Notes: generated by a model from the sequence alone, not told the origin. Counted from the stretch's first letter, positions 24,215-37,134 are shown. The stretch: 64,000 nt of DNA from Manis javanica (GCF_040802235.1 NC_133167.1:97822001-97886000); one strand, 5' to 3'. Numbers and translations: made by a program.

Positions 24215-24595
24215 CCCTTCCACTTGAATCCAACGGGGACTTGTGACTGCTTTGACCCATAGAATGTGGTGAAAATGGCATTTGGGGACTTCAAGCCCAG
24301 GCCTTAAGAGACTTCCTCTTTCTTCCTGTTGGAAGGCTTGCTCTTGAAACCCTCACTCTTGGAATCCAATTGCCATATTGTGAGAAGACCAAACTGCGTG
24401 GAGAGGTCACATGGAAGAGAGTCAAAATGCTCTGGTAGATGTCCCAGAGGAGCTCACAGCCAATAGTCAGCACTCACATGAGTGAGCCATTCTGAGTATT
24501 CCTGCCTGAGCTCCAGATGGTAGGAGTCCCAGCTGCTATCACATGGAGCAGAAAAACTACCCACTGGAACCCAGCAACTTACAGACTCATGAGAG
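24215..24595 (+). mobile_element. MLT1-type LTR (ERVL-MaLR), 3' end missing
   Basis: Contains the MLT1 phrases 'GTGACTGCTTTGACCCATAG', 'AATGTGGTGAAAATGGCATT', 'CAGCACTCACATGAGTGAGC' and 'TACAGACTCATGAG'. The polyadenylation segment expected after this (AATAAATGGTTGTT in the family) is absent, so the copy is truncated at its 3' end. Frames across it are accidental. Confidence 0.7.
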
Positions 24596-25419
24596 GTGCT
24601 GCAGGATTGCTTCTACCCCAAAGGGTACCTTCTTTTAATTTCCAGAAGGACCCTTGTAGGTTGAGCATGGCCCTGAGTGTTAGAGGGAATCCGGTTAGTC
24701 TGTGTCACCAGGTAAGACTTGTGTGTATCTGCAATTTACCTACCTGCAGAGAGCTTATGCCTCCACAGCCTTCACACTGTAGTAAAGGAGATCTTTGCAT
24801 TTTAAATGGATGACTGGAGTGTGCTTGGCTGATGATAATCATAGCAGATGTGGTGCCAGGAAGGCTCTTGAGAGTGAGATTATAAATTCAGAAAGTTGTT
24901 GCTTCCCCAGTTCTTGGAGGATTATTTCGGTTGAGAAGGTGACAATGGGTGAAAGCTGACTTTTATCTGAAGAACTCTCATGAGATTTTTGTCCCAGACT
25001 TGCAAAGGAACCTTGATCACTTAAGCAGGAATGTAGTACTTTCATGTTCAAATGCAAGTGGCAGAGAACCCCAAGATTTGTCCAAGAGCTATTTATACAT
25101 CTATGCTTTGTATTAATTTAACATTTTAAATGTTTATGTTATGTTTTAGCTTTTTTGACATTAGCTTTTAGCTTTTTATTTTTGATGAAATCAAAGGTCA
25201 TGCTTTTTAACATGTAAATCTGTGGTTTATATTTCAAATGTTTAATTTCCCCCTTAACTTCAATTTTTTTTGTTTCTTGTTAAAAAAATTTTAAAAGCAT
25301 TGTGAAGTTTATTTTATTGGCCCATAAAGAAGTCTCATTTTTTTCTGAAAGCATAGGTGATGGTAAAGTCATCAAAGGGTAACATACATGTAAGGGGAAG
25401 AGAAGTTTTAAAAAGTTTT
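24596..25419. other. Unassigned sequence
   Basis: Nothing recognised. Confidence 0.5.
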
Positions 25420-26520
25420 AAATTTGAAAAGTTTCAAATTCACAGAAACATGAGAATACAATAGTATGAGGATAGCTATATATCTTTTGTCAAGATTAAC
25501 TTATTGTTAAAATATTGTTCCATTTGCTTTATCGTTTGCTCTCTCTTTTTCCTCTTCTCTCTTTGTGCCTGTGTGTATTTTAAATCACTTTTTTCTTTTT
25601 TTTTGTCTTATACCATTTGAGAGTAAATTGTATGCATTGTGGCCCTAAAATCTTCAGTGTGTATTTCCAAAGAATAAGGGCATTCTTGTAAATACAGAAT
25701 AGTTATCTTTATTATATTTAAAATTGCTACACTAATTTTATCTAATCTACCATCCATATTCCAATTTTGTATTTGACTCAATAATGTCCTTCATAGCCCT
25801 TTTTATATATCCCCTGCAGTACATGATCCAGTTTAGGAGTAGATTGTCATGTCTCTTTAGTCTCCTTCAACCTGGAACACTTCCACAGACTATTTTTGCC
25901 TTTCATTACGCGGACATTTTGAAGAACAGAGCAGTCCCTTTATAAGAAAGAGAACACTTCTCACTTTGGGTTGTCCAATGGTTCCTTGTAGTTGCATCAG
26001 GTTATGAATTCCAGGTGTGTGGTAGTGATGTGTGTCCTTCTCTAGAGACACATGATATCCATCTGCCTCTCAATATTGATATTAATTTTGATCACCTGGT
26101 CAAGGTGTTCTCCAATTTAGCCTTATTCTGTTTTGCCTCCCATTTGCAACTAACAAGCTATCTATGGAGATCATGCAAATATTCTTCTGCTCATGAAAAT
26201 CTCCCCTGAGATTTGGCATCTACTGGTGACTCTTGCCTGAACTAAAGTTTAATATGACGGCTGCAAAACGATGATTTTTTAAATTCAACACTCCGTATTT
26301 TCCAGTCATCATTCAGCGTTCACTATAAACCAGAGTCCTCTCTCCTCCCCCCTGATCTGTTTACTTATTTATTATTTGTTTGGACTCATTAACTCCACGT
26401 TTTGAATGGTCTATAATTCATTACTGTACTTAATAACTTTAATGCACAAATTATTCCAGATAAAGCCCACAGGGGCATCTTCTAGCTGTTTCCATGTCCT
26501 TGTGATGCTCCCGTCATTTA
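25420..26520 (-). mobile_element. L1ME-like 3' UTR (antisense), left part of a split copy
   Basis: Long reverse-complement match to the L1ME 3' UTR: 'TTTGAGAGTAAATTGTATGC', 'TCAGTGTGTATTTCCAAAGA', 'GTCATGTCTCTTTAGTCTCC', 'TGATCACCTGGTCAAGGTGT' and 'GGTCTATAATTCATTACTGT'. It is interrupted by the younger L1 at about 26521 and resumes at about 28060. The order and continuity across the interruption are good. Confidence 0.85.
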
Positions 26521-26860
26521 AAAACTTTTATTTTTATTAAAGTATCATTCATATACAATCTCTTGTTGGTTTCAAATATACAACACAGTGATTCAACAGT
26601 TACCTTTTTATTAAATCCTCATCCCCTCTAGTGCAGTCACTATCTATTAACATAGTAAGATGCTACAGAATCATTAACCGTATTCTTCATGTTGTACTAG
26701 CATCCCTGTGACCAACCTATATTGTGATTGTGAAATATTGTGCCCCTTAATCTCCTTCCCCCTCCCCTGACCCTCCCCAACCCCTCCCCTTTGGTAATAA
26801 CTAGTCCTTTCTCGATGTCTGAGAATATTGCTATTTTTTTCCTTCTGTTTTGATTTGTTT

Positions 26861-27238
26861 TTATACTCCACAGATTAGTAAAATCATTTGGGATTTGTCT
26901 TTCTCCGCCTGGCTCATTTCACTGAGCATAATACCCTCTAGATACATCCATGTTGTTGCAAATGGGAGGATTTCCTTCCTTATGGCTGAATAATATTCCA
27001 TTGTGTATATATACCACATCTTCTTTATCTGTTCATCTATTGATGGACACTTAGATTTCTTCCATATCTTGGCTATTGCAAATAGTGCAGTGATAAACAT
27101 AAGGGTGCATGTGTCTTTTAAAATCAGGGACCTTGTTTTCCTCAGGTAAATTTCTAGGAGTAAAATTACTGGGTCAAATGGTATTTCTATTTTCAGTTTT
27201 TTGAGGAACCTCCATATTGATTTCCACAATGGTTGCAC
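26861..27238 (-). pseudogene. L1 ORF2p C-terminal remnant (frame a)
   Basis: Extreme C-terminus of the L1 ORF2 protein, 125 residues, in the region beyond the reverse transcriptase domain. It includes [32 protein letters not shown] and an ending of LICGV, where the natural ORF2 stop lies. The cysteine motif expected just upstream is in the next frame, so a frameshift separates the two. Not functional: no endonuclease or RT domain is present. Confidence 0.9.
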
Positions 27239-27253
27239 AAATTTACATTCCCA

Positions 27254-27577
27254 CTAACAGTGTAGGAGGGTTCCCGTTTCTCTGTATTCTTGCCAGCATT
27301 TGTTATTTCTTGTGTGGATAATGGCCATCCTAACTGGTGTTAGGTGGTATCTCACTGTGGTTTTAATTTGCATTTCCCTGATAATTAGTGATGTGGAGCA
27401 CCTTTTCATGTGGCTGTTGGCCATCTGTATTTCTTCTTTGGAGAACTGTCTGTTCAGGTCTTCCGCCCATTTTGTAATAGGGTTATTTGTGTTTTGGGTG
27501 TTGAGGTATGTGAATTCTTTATATATTTTGAATGTTAACCCTTTATCAGATGAGTTGTTTATGAATACAGTCTCCAT
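27254..27577 (-). pseudogene. L1 ORF2p remnant (frame b)
   Basis: Segment just upstream of frame a: [21 protein letters not shown], then [21 protein letters not shown], then [17 protein letters not shown]. This is the run toward the ORF2 cysteine-rich region. It ends at a premature stop soon after LLHC. The order and spacing agree with L1 ORF2. Confidence 0.88.
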
Positions 27578-27663
27578 ACTGTAGGGTGTCTTTCTGCTCT
27601 GCTAATGGTGTCCTTTCCTCTACAGAAGCCTTTTAGTTTGATGTAGTCCCACTTGTTCATTTC

Positions 27664-27924
27664 TTATTTTGTTTCCCTTGCCTGAGGAGACGTGTCCAGG
27701 AAAAAGTTGCTCATGTTTATATTCAAGAGAGTTTTGCCTATGTTTTCTTTTAAGGGTTTTATGGTTTCATGACTTACATCCAGGTCTTTGATCCAGTTCG
27801 AGTTTACTTTTATGTATGGAGTTAGACAATATTCTAGTTTCATTCTCTTACATGTACTTGTCCATGTCCAGTTTTCCCAGCACCAGTTGTGGAAGAGGCT
27901 GTCTTTTCCCCATTTTATATTCAT
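27664..27924 (-). pseudogene. L1 ORF2p remnant (frame c)
   Basis: Upstream ORF2 segment: NWCWENWTWTSTCKRMKLEYC, LTPYIKVNSNWIKDLDV, and a DTSPQARETK end. In intact L1 this continues without a stop into frame b; here a break lies between about 27580 and 27664. The reverse transcriptase catalytic region is not present because the element is truncated just 5' of here. Confidence 0.85.
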
Positions 27925-28055
27925 GGCTTCTTTATTGTATATTAATTGACCACATATGCATGGATTTATATCTGGGCTCCCTATTCTGTTCTGTTGGTCT
28001 ATGGGTCTGTTCTTGTACTAGTACCAAATTGTTTTGATCAGCTCCCTTTATTATT

Positions 28056-28215
28056 AAAAGTATATTCTTACTGGCATAATAAGCTGTCCATGATCATTTT
28101 GTGTCCACTCTACCCTAGCCCTGAAAGCAGCCATTCCTTTAAGGAACCCTGACTTCTTTTAGCGGAGAATGGGATTAGAGACAAAGATCTAGGCACCAAG
28201 TGTGCTAGGAGGTAA
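28056..28215 (-). mobile_element. L1ME-like 3' UTR, right part of the split copy
   Basis: Resumes the L1ME sequence after the nested L1: 'TCTTACTGGCATAATAAGCT', 'CTAGCCCTGAAAGCAGCCAT', 'AAGGAACCCTGACTTCTTTT', 'AGATCTAGGCACCAAGTGTG'. This is the part expected directly after the left segment in the family consensus as I recall it. Confidence 0.8.
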
Positions 28216-31200
28216 TTTTGGGGTTAAACTGGATTTAGAATGCCCTTCACTCCAAATTTTTTTTAAAAGCTATGGCCAAATGATGCTATGTACTTTTACA
28301 GAAGACAAGACACTGATTTTCTGTCTTACACCAAGACTATTCATAAATTCAGGTGACAATAACAGAATGAAATAAATATTTGAGAACATCATCTAGATAA
28401 TTAAACCCCAAATCTGCTCTTGAGGATAACATTTTATTTTCCTTCTCTTTACATCTTTTTGTTATTTGTACTTATAGTGGAAAATGTAATACAATTAATA
28501 CATTTGCTATTTTCTAAAGACACAACCTATATTACTGAGTGTACATAAGATTTTGACTGTATTCTTTATTTATATTTTAGAAATATTGAGGGGTTTGGCT
28601 ATAAACTCCTATAATTTCATTGCATGTCAGAATTATTTGCTTGTGTTTATGCTATTTGTTTGGAAAATTGTGAGATTCAGAGCATTTGGTGTATTATGAA
28701 AAAGGAAAGAGAGGAATACCTCAAGGTCCAGCACTAATGGGAATATAACAGTTAAGAATTAGAATGTAAGAAATTTAGGACCATAAGAAATCAGAACTAG
28801 AATAAAATGAGGATTGAGTTATGCCTGGGATATGTGTCATGAAATTGGTTATTAGGGACACCATGACATAATCGTATTATCAATGATACAGAGATATTGG
28901 ATGGAGTCCATAATATGATCTCCCATTTCTGAAGAGCAGTTACACGAAGTGGCTGAGAGCAGTTGTGTATGTGTGTGTGTGTGTGTGTGTGCGCATACAA
29001 GTTTATTAGGGGGAACTGTGACAGAGGAAAGGACTTTGCCAAGATTCCATGTTTGCATGTGAGAATAAAGTGGATTGCCGCGTCTTCTTTTGGTATCTTT
29101 GACTTTCTACTTGCAATGGGGATAATCTTTGGAAATCTATCACTATGCTTTTCTTTTTCATTCAGAGGAGTTTATTTGCCTCAGCAATCATTAAGATTGT
29201 CACAGAAGTAGTGTTCTGTTTTTGATCCAAAGTAGATTTCTAGATTACCATAAGCCAAAAAGCCAGGGTTTGGAGAGAGAGAAATGTTTCTTTGCTTCTG
29301 TTTCTTTAACTTCTTTTAACATATCTGTGATCTGCCTTGATCACCAAGTTTTCTAGTAAGCCATGGGGAGAACATAATCAGAATATGATGATCAGAGAAG
29401 TCTTGGCTATAGAAAAAGTAGAGATCCTTTACCTTATGCCTGTGAATCTGAGCCAGTGAATGGTGAAGCAATCAGGGTAAACAGCAGAGAAGGCACAAGC
29501 GTCATCACGTCCTGACTCTGGTCTGAAACCCCACAGGAGGCTCATTAGCTAGATGCAGGGGAAAGCCAAAGGCAGAGGGACTCTTCTCTCATTTGCTGGT
29601 TTGAACTTGGGTAGGGAGACCAAAGTGCAGGGCAATCTATTAACAACATGGAGCTCTATCACAGAGGAAAAGCAGTGCGGCCAGGCAGCGGCAGCTGGGG
29701 TCAGTACGCTGGGGACCTGTTTGCTGTACGGAAAAGGAAGATGGTCCCTCACTCTGTTGATAGCCAGAGCCTGCTTCCAAGGGTCATCACAGTAAGTATG
29801 CATGACCCTACTGCAAAACTAGGTAAGCAGTCCTTCAGAAGAGAGATGGGGGCCATGGATTGGACTGAGGGGGTAGGGGAAGGGTTAGCCACGCCACCAG
29901 GCCCTGACCAAGAGAATAGAATAAATCATAACCTCTTCAAGAACATCTTAGCATAAACTACGTCAAGGGCCTGGGGAACATGGTAGACGGGTGGCTCTGC
30001 ATCACACAGCAGCAAAGATCCAAAGGACCCATGCAGACCAAAGCCTCTGCCTTACCTGCTCATACCCCTCTCCACAGACCAGAGCACCACTGTGGATACC
30101 TGAAGGCCTGAACATTTACCCTCAGAGTCACAGCCAGTGCTCGGAGTTGCTAATCTGAACAGTAAGAGATTGAGATACACTAACTGGAAAGTGGAAAGTG
30201 TCTCTCTCCAATTCCCCTTGGTAATCTAGTCAATGGGGGTTGAGAGAAAAGTTTAATAAATCATAGAAAATGAGGATGCTACACTTCCTTTGCTTGAGTA
30301 GATGTGCATATGACATCACTCCACTGCACACTTTTTGGCAGAGGGAGGGCAGGTATCATTCCAGGATCCCGACAGGCCATCTTTCTCATGGACAACCCCA
30401 CTGCCCCTGCTTTTATGGCTGCTCCCTTAATTTTGCAAGCCTGAAAATTGCACTGCTATGCCTGTTACCCACACTGTGTTAGGAAGCTCCTTAGAGAGTC
30501 CCATGAATATTTTTCGAGTTTTCCAGAGTATTCAGTAACGTGTGAAATAGATTTGGTCCCAAACCATTTGAACTCAGGAGAGTTGACTGTAATTGGTTCT
30601 GGGAGATAAAATATGTTTCCACAGGAGTTGATAATTTTGAAAGGGTAGCTTTTCTTTTGAGCCAGATCGATATGAATCATCACATTGGTGTAGCTATGCA
30701 TCATCTTTGTTTCTGACCATAGAATCCAGATGTAGGCTCTGGCTAGTGGTTCCAGGTTTCTGGTCAGTCTCACCGGGTTAATAATAATTACTAACATTTG
30801 GCTGGAGTGTTAAAGTTTTCACAGTAACTTTATGTGCATTTATCACATTAGATGGTGATGCTGGTAGTGAATGATTTGTGTCTTCACTTACTGACCCACT
30901 GCCATAGAGTTTTGTCTATTTCTAAGACTTTCTCTATGAAATTGATTTAGGTACTCAAAGCTGTTTGAGCATAAGACAAAAATGAGTAATTAGAGAGACT
31001 GGTGGCCATTCCTTCTCTAGAAGATACACATTCCCCATTTGTAGTAATAGAAGATAAACTTCAGTTGGTACTGGGAGGTGTTTTTCCTCAAACTTGATTA
31101 TCTCTTCGCTGTGACATGAAAATGAAGGCAGATATTACTGTATTGATGAAAGATTTAAATATACAAAGCATAGAAGAGGTTAAATGACATACCGGAGGTC

Positions 31201-32344
31201 ACTTTTCAAGAACAAGCAATTAAGACTGGATTTAGCTCACTTTTTCAAATTGCTGGAAAGTATTTCTTTGAAAGCCTTGTAATCCATAGATGTTCTAAAA
31301 GGGCCAAATCTTTAGATGCTGGTCTGTATTTCCGTAGGTGGCTAAAAATGGTCAGAATTGAAAGGAGTGACAGTAATCAAGTCTATTTTTAGAAGTACAT
31401 TAGCATGTGGTTTTGCAAACATGCCATTTCACTTCTTTAAAGAACAGCGAGTACTGTCATAAAAATCCTGTCAAGATTTACTGCTTCTTCATGAGACCCA
31501 GGACTGAGCCAGAGCGACACCATGCACCCTAGACCTGTTTAGAGCTGCTGTCTCTGAAACTCTACTCTGTAATTTGGTAAGTGTTCTTAAAAATTCAACT
31601 AAATGGCTACCACCTGGTGGAAAATTAGCAATCTGGGACTAAAGTTTTGTGTGGTAGTAAATCCACATATGGAAAAAATTAAATGTCATCCTCAGTGCTC
31701 TCCACGTGTTCAGTTGTATTAAATGAAATGCTTATAAAGTGTGACCTTTATTTATCTTTTATATGGTTTGTCACATCTAGTAAAACTTATTACTGTTCTT
31801 TTGAAAAGCTTCATATAGGTGGTGCCTTCTGAGCTCACGTCAGGTTGGATGTCCTTTAATATACATATAATTTGTTAGTGGATGCAAGACCAGGCAATCA
31901 ACAGAACTCCAACTGGGGCACCTTAATATAGCCCAGACTGCAGTAGGTATTGAGAGGCAGTGCCATGATACTTTGCTCCACAGTTATCTTCTTTTCTATA
32001 AAAAGGATTTTATAAAACATACAGGGTAAGCTATGATCCACAAATTGTTTAACAAAAATTTATGCTTTAAAATGAATGACTCCAAGTCTCTTCTATTTCC
32101 CTAGATTTAAATGGTAGCCATGTGACCTTCATAGTCTGCGTCTGTCAGTGTGTCCAGGCTGCCTGATGAATGTCATGATCCTATTGATACCACTGATAAT
32201 AAGGATTTTTTTTCAGGAAATTTGTCACCTTAACTCAGTTTATTCTGATGTAAGAAGATATTTTCTGAGCTTAGTCACTCCATTTGCTAGAGTCTGACTA
32301 GTATGGTGGATGCTTAGAACCCAGGTGTCCTGGGAACTTCATCT
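28216..32344. other. Unassigned unique sequence, 4.1 kb
   Basis: No gene identified. It has a TG microsatellite (listed separately), chance frames (for example 30465-30797 minus, 110 codons, unrecognised), and weak MIR-like words near 30775-30860 and 31160-31235 ('AGAAGAGGTTAAATGACATA') that I do not call. Confidence 0.5.
28964..28992. repeat. (TG)n microsatellite
   Basis: About 14 TG units with one A interruption at 28969. Confidence 0.93.
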
Positions 32345-32500
32345 CTGTTTCAGCAGGTGTGGTTTACGGTCAGCGCATCAGCATCAGAAGCGCCTGGAGT
32401 GTTTGTTAAACACCTGAGATCTGTGCTTGATTCTAGTTGCATGCATATCGAACTGTCCATGTGATGCTTACGCTGAAGCTTGGCACTCTCTGACAGTCCA
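32345..32500. mobile_element. MER5A-like hAT transposon relic
   Basis: Reads 'GGTCAGCGCATCAGCATCAG', 'AAGCGCCTGGAGTGTTTGTT', 'AAACACCTGAGATCTGTGCT' and ends 'GATGCTTACGCTGAAGCTTG', near the MER5A 'agcatcagcatcacctgggag ... tgatgcacgctaaagtttg' order. Small, non-autonomous, non-coding. Strongly diverged. Confidence 0.5.
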
Positions 32501-35500
32501 GATGACTTTGGTTATAGAAAGAAAAGCAAGGCTGAGAAGTTTATCAAATGTCCCAACTATACTACACAGCTAGTATAGGCTGTGTATAATGAAACATTAT
32601 TATCCAGTGATCCCTCAGGTTTTCAAATGTACAAATGTGATCCACATAGAATTGGTTCCCTGGGATAAGATAAATTGTTAGGCATATTAACTGACCCATA
32701 GTAATGGCAGTCCACATTAGAATTAGTGCATCAGATCAGTCCTGTAAGGGTGAACAGGGGAACTATTTTTCTGAAACTTGATGCCCAGAGGTCTCACTAT
32801 TGAATTTAGGCAATGTCCTTATATTTCCTACATTTGGATTCTAGTCCTGGAGAGGTTTTTGTTTTGTTTTTTTAGCTGTGGGCCGAAAGAGTTTAACCTG
32901 CTCATATTTGTAATAGATAAAACACCCAAATGGTTTAAAAGGTGTACTTAGTTTCATACAGAGCATAACAAAATTTATCAAACCCAATTGTTTCCTGTAA
33001 AGAGCACGACTGAAGTCCACCTTTGCTTCATACTGTGAGACAACGTCTGTTGGGCGAATGCTGCAGGGTCTGGCTAAATGATCCTGCATCACAAGAAATA
33101 CCTGAGCTAAAGTCTCACCTCAGACAATCCAGGAAGAGTCAATGGCTACGTATAAAGAGAAACAAATAAGGTGTTTTCTGGGAGAATTTTGAGTTTTTCA
33201 GGCATGATTACTCCTAACACCTGAGGCTGATGCTGTTCTCTGTGATAATGTCATACTGGCCTCTGTTACAATTTCTTTGGTTCTCCGGGTCTAGATTTTC
33301 CCACAGAACAGCAAACTGCTTGAGATAGTGGCACATGATCAGATACTCAGAGCTGCTAAATATCTAACTACCTGTAAATGTTAATGTTTTTCAAATAAGT
33401 GCTTTTTCCTTTAGTTCCATATTTTGTGCTGTATTTTAGTGTGATTCGGGAGCTAGCATAATAGCGTCTGATGAGAGCACTCCTGCAATTCCTTGTTTTA
33501 TGATTCTTCACAAAGCAGGGGCAAAACCAGTTTTGTCCCATATGTGCCTCCTTTTCTGTTGCTGTTCAGAATATTCCTTCCTCTTGCATAATCTATTAGG
33601 AGTGATTATTAACTTCCTACATCTAATGGCCTTAGAAGTTCCAACAGAACCACCATAACTGAGAGGCAATACTTTTCTTTCTGACAATGGTTCAGGCTGA
33701 TTTTTGTAGCACAAAAACATTGTCCTTTTTTTTTTTTTACCACTCTTGACCAAAAGATGAGCACTTACCCACTGGCAGCCAAGAGCCAACAGTTTTCAAA
33801 GAGATTAATAAAATGCATGCTTCTTTTGTTTATTTATATTTCTGGTTGTGAGTGCAGATGGGTAACTCTTGGATTTTGGAGTTAAGTGCATTTTCTAATG
33901 GAATATGTGGTTCCAATAGTCAGGAATAAGTGAGTCAACCATCCAGTTTTGAATGTTACAGATGGCCCTTGATTGTCCCAAGCTAATAAAGGGGAGATTA
34001 TGGTATTTGGTCCGGTTGGAATGGGCTGTGGCTTCCTTTCCTGCTGCAGGAATATGGCATGACTGGACATCGGCTTTCATTTGCCAGGGCAGTGTTAAGT
34101 GTTGAGCAGAGGGGAGCTGTTGCATTAAATGAAACTGCCCCATAGCAGGGCTGCCTCTGCCTGGCTTAAGGCCCCATGGAAAGTCTCCCTGCCATCTGGC
34201 TTGAGGGAAGAGAGGAACACTTCCGCTGCCTGAAACCCTCACTTCATAACCCAGATGAGATCTGTGGGGGCCACTGACACTTTGTGACACTTGAATGGAA
34301 GGGAAGTCAGAAAACAGATCTGTTCTTCCACCAGTTTGGAGAATACCAATTAGGAGGATAATAGACTATTTCATAAGTCAGCTGATAAAATTAGGATTGA
34401 AGATGTGTTGATTAATCAATAGAGTCAAAGTCATTTGACATGTACAATGTATGTGGTTGTGTGTGTGTGCATCTATCTACATCTAAATCTAAATAACTAT
34501 ACATATAAATACATAATCACACACAAATTATTTGAACATAAAAAGCACACACATATATTTGTCTGCCAATCCTCTGATACAATTCCAAGGCCTTTTCTTT
34601 AGCTGTTGGTCGACTGATTGGAATCATGATAGTCTTTTTTTCCCAAAAGTACAACCATAAGGCATTTTCTATTTCTTTAAAATGGAGTAAGAACTTAAAG
34701 AAACTTGCAGAACAACCTGAAGGCAGAATCTTATGGAGTTTTACCTAACTTGATGACTATTTTAAAATGGTGACTCACCCCTACTGCGCTATTCCAAAAC
34801 AATCACCTTGGTTTTTTATAGAAATGATAATTCTCTTTGCACTTTCCCTTTACCAGCTTCAACAATAGTTCCTTAATTTAGGTCGTTATAATTGTAACTA
34901 GCATAAAGGGCTTGGGTACAAACTCAACTCACTCTTGGTAACCAAACAGCACCTGGGATGGGAGGAGACAGGGGCAGGCATACCAGGGGATCTGTAGTCA
35001 GAAATGGTTTTACTTAGAGTCTTTTGTGGTTAGGTGAGGGAGTTGGATTAAGGGAGAGTTAGTAAATATGTTCTGTTGGATTTATGAGGAGGCAGCCTCC
35101 TCTATCATCTATCGCTGTGATGCACTCACAACTTAGAAAAGAGGTGAGCTAAGAAGGGGGCAGTGTGAATCTATATGCTGTGATCTATGGCTTTTCTGTG
35201 ACTTTTCTGCCTTCAAGGGCTTCTCTTAGGGACACATGTAGAAATGATTCTAAGCCTAACTCACTGAGAATTGTAGGCCCTGAGTGTGCACAAGCTTCTG
35301 CCACTTCTCTGAGTGACACAGGCTTGGCTAAGTAGGAGAGCTCTAGCATGTCAGCTGGGTTGGACTACCATCTTGTCTTGCCCTAGTCTTACTGGGAGAG
35401 TAGGCTATTATTGTATGTCATTTGCCTTTCTGTATATGAAAGAAATTGGAACTTGACAGCCACATTAAAAAAAAGACATTAGTTGAAGAACAGAGCTGGA

Positions 35501-35529
35501 GAAAAACATCTGGTTTTGGTAAAGCCCAG
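32501..35529. other. Unassigned unique sequence, 3 kb
   Basis: A 131-codon minus-strand frame (33895-34290) and several shorter ones show no recognisable domain. Low-complexity TA/CA words occur at 34455-34560. Weak MIR-like sequence near 32550 is not called. Confidence 0.5.
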
Positions 35530-35690
35530 ATTTTGTGCCCAATTTTACAGCTAAACTGACTGAAAGACCCCAAGGTCATGATTTGTCTAGGGTCAGCTTG
35601 TCAGTCAATGGCTCAGTTGCTATGTGATCTCCAGGCTCTTGTAACTTCCAACCCTATATTTTAACTGTTAAGCCACGTGGCCTGCTATAG
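35530..35690 (-). mobile_element. MIR SINE relic (antisense)
   Basis: Reverse-complement MIR core: 'CAATTTTACAGCTAAACTGA', 'CCCCAAGGTCATGATTTGTC', 'TGGCTCAGTTGCTATGTG' and 'TTTTAACTGTTAAGCCACGT' (the last matching the tRNA-like start). Confidence 0.65.
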
Positions 35691-36269
35691 AATATGCCAG
35701 AAAACATCCCAGATGTGCACTGAGAGAAATCCTTCTGTGACCCATCTAACATCAAATCCCCTTAGGACTTCCTGATTATTAAACGTTCTTGGAGACCTCT
35801 CCTACAGTGTAAGCCCATTAACCCAAATGTTGTGAGGATTTCCTCACATGACAGTGTTACAAGATTTTCTTATGAGGTCACTTCCTAGGAAGGCAGGGAT
35901 TTAAAAGCTGCCACCACAGGCGATGAAGCCAGAAACATGTGGCTTTGTTTTCACTCTGCCACTCCCAGCAATGAAGAGTTTATATGGGTAAGATTCTATA
36001 CAGCTGATGTAGCTTTTTTACTTGTTTATAGGCTTTGGTTCCACCTTGAAAATATCCTCTCTGAACATCAGAAGTGCACTTTATCCCTGAACAGTATATT
36101 AACTTCTAACATTTCTGACTTCCAGTCACAAGATTTCAAAACCAATTGCAAAAGTAGTGAAGCTTTTCACTTTAAATGGTGCATTCAGAAGGCCAGCTTT
36201 TCCTATTTTCTATGCTATCTTCATCCCATTAACTACTATGAGTTCTGATAGAAATGATCCCTTCTTAAA
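35691..36269. other. Unassigned sequence
   Basis: A 103-codon plus-strand frame (35937-36248) has no recognised domain and stops before the L1. Confidence 0.5.
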
Positions 36270-36282
36270 AAAGTAAACTACA
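36270..36282. repeat. L1 target-site duplication, left copy
   Basis: AAAGTAAACTACA, matching AAAGTGAACTACA at 37201-37213 in 12 of 13 bases. Confidence 0.8.
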
Positions 36283-36287
36283 GAGAA

Positions 36288-36806
36288 ATGCAAATTAAAA
36301 CCACAATGAGATATCACCTCACACCAGTAAGGATGGCCACCGTCCAAAAAGACAAACAACAACAAATGTTGGCGAAGTTGTGGAGAAAGGGGAACCCTCC
36401 TACACTGTTGGTGGGAATTAAATTAGTTCAACCATTGTGGAAAGCAGTATGGAGGTTCCTCAAAAAGCTCAAAATAGAAATACCATTTGACCCAGGAATT
36501 CCACTTCTAGGAATTTACCCTAAGAATGTAGCACTCCAGTTTGAAAAAGACAGATGCACCCCTATGTTTATCACTACACTATTTACAACAGCCAAGAAAT
36601 GGAAGCAACCTAAGTGTCCATCAGTAGATGAATGGATGAAGAAGATGTGGTATATATACACAATGGAATATTATTCAGCTATAAGAAGAAAACAAATCCT
36701 ACTGTTTCCGACAACATAGATGGAGCTAGAGGGTATTATGCTCAGTGAAATAAGCGAGATGGAGAAAGACAAGTACCAAATGATTTCACTCATATGTGGA
36801 GTATAA
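36288..36806 (+). pseudogene. L1 ORF2p C-terminal remnant with one nonsense codon in its last part
   Basis: Starts inside ORF2 at [17 protein letters not shown], followed by [28 protein letters not shown] and MWYIYTMEYYSAIRRKQ. The cysteine-rich segment between MATV and LVQPLW is out of register: the expected cysteine and tryptophan residues are missing. A TAG at 36717-36719 replaces a tryptophan codon; the same frame then runs on to the normal terminal TAA at 36804-36806. No endonuclease or RT domain. Confidence 0.9.
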
Positions 36807-37134
36807 GAACAAAGGAAAACGGAAGGAACAAAACAGCAGCAGAATCACAGAACCCAAGAATGGACTAACAGTTACCAAAGGGAAAGGGACTGGGGAGGGT
36901 GCGTGGGACGGGAGGGAGAAGAGGGGGAAGAAGAAAGGAGGCCTTACGATAAGCATGTATAATGTGGGGGGCCATGGGGAGGGCTGTTCAACACAAAGAA
37001 GACAAGTAGTGATTTTACAGCATCTTACTACGCTGATGGACAGTGACTGTAATGGGGTATGTGGGGGGGACTTGGTGAAGGGGGGAGTCTAGTAAACATA
37101 ATGTTCCTCATGTAATTGTAGATTAATGATACCA

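Larger units (their letters stand above)
26521..28055 (-). mobile_element. Younger L1, 5'-truncated, nested in L1ME (antisense)
   Basis: About 1.5 kb of L1 3' end: A-rich tail (T-rich on this strand, 26527-26540), 3' UTR (26541-26860), then the C-terminal part of ORF2 up to about 28050, where it is 5'-truncated. The ORF2 part is broken into three frames, listed separately. A clear target-site duplication is not preserved; imperfect TTAAAA-type words occur at both edges. It is more diverged than the copies at 36.3 and 45.9 kb and has a different 3' UTR end. Confidence 0.9.

Noticed and set aside
27300..27584. 94-codon plus-strand frame that looks like a membrane protein
   Set aside because: It is the antisense of L1 ORF2; the hydrophobic look comes from reading the L1 on the wrong strand.
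33895..34290. 131-codon minus-strand frame
   Set aside because: Overlaps another minus-strand frame in a different register and has no recognisable domain.
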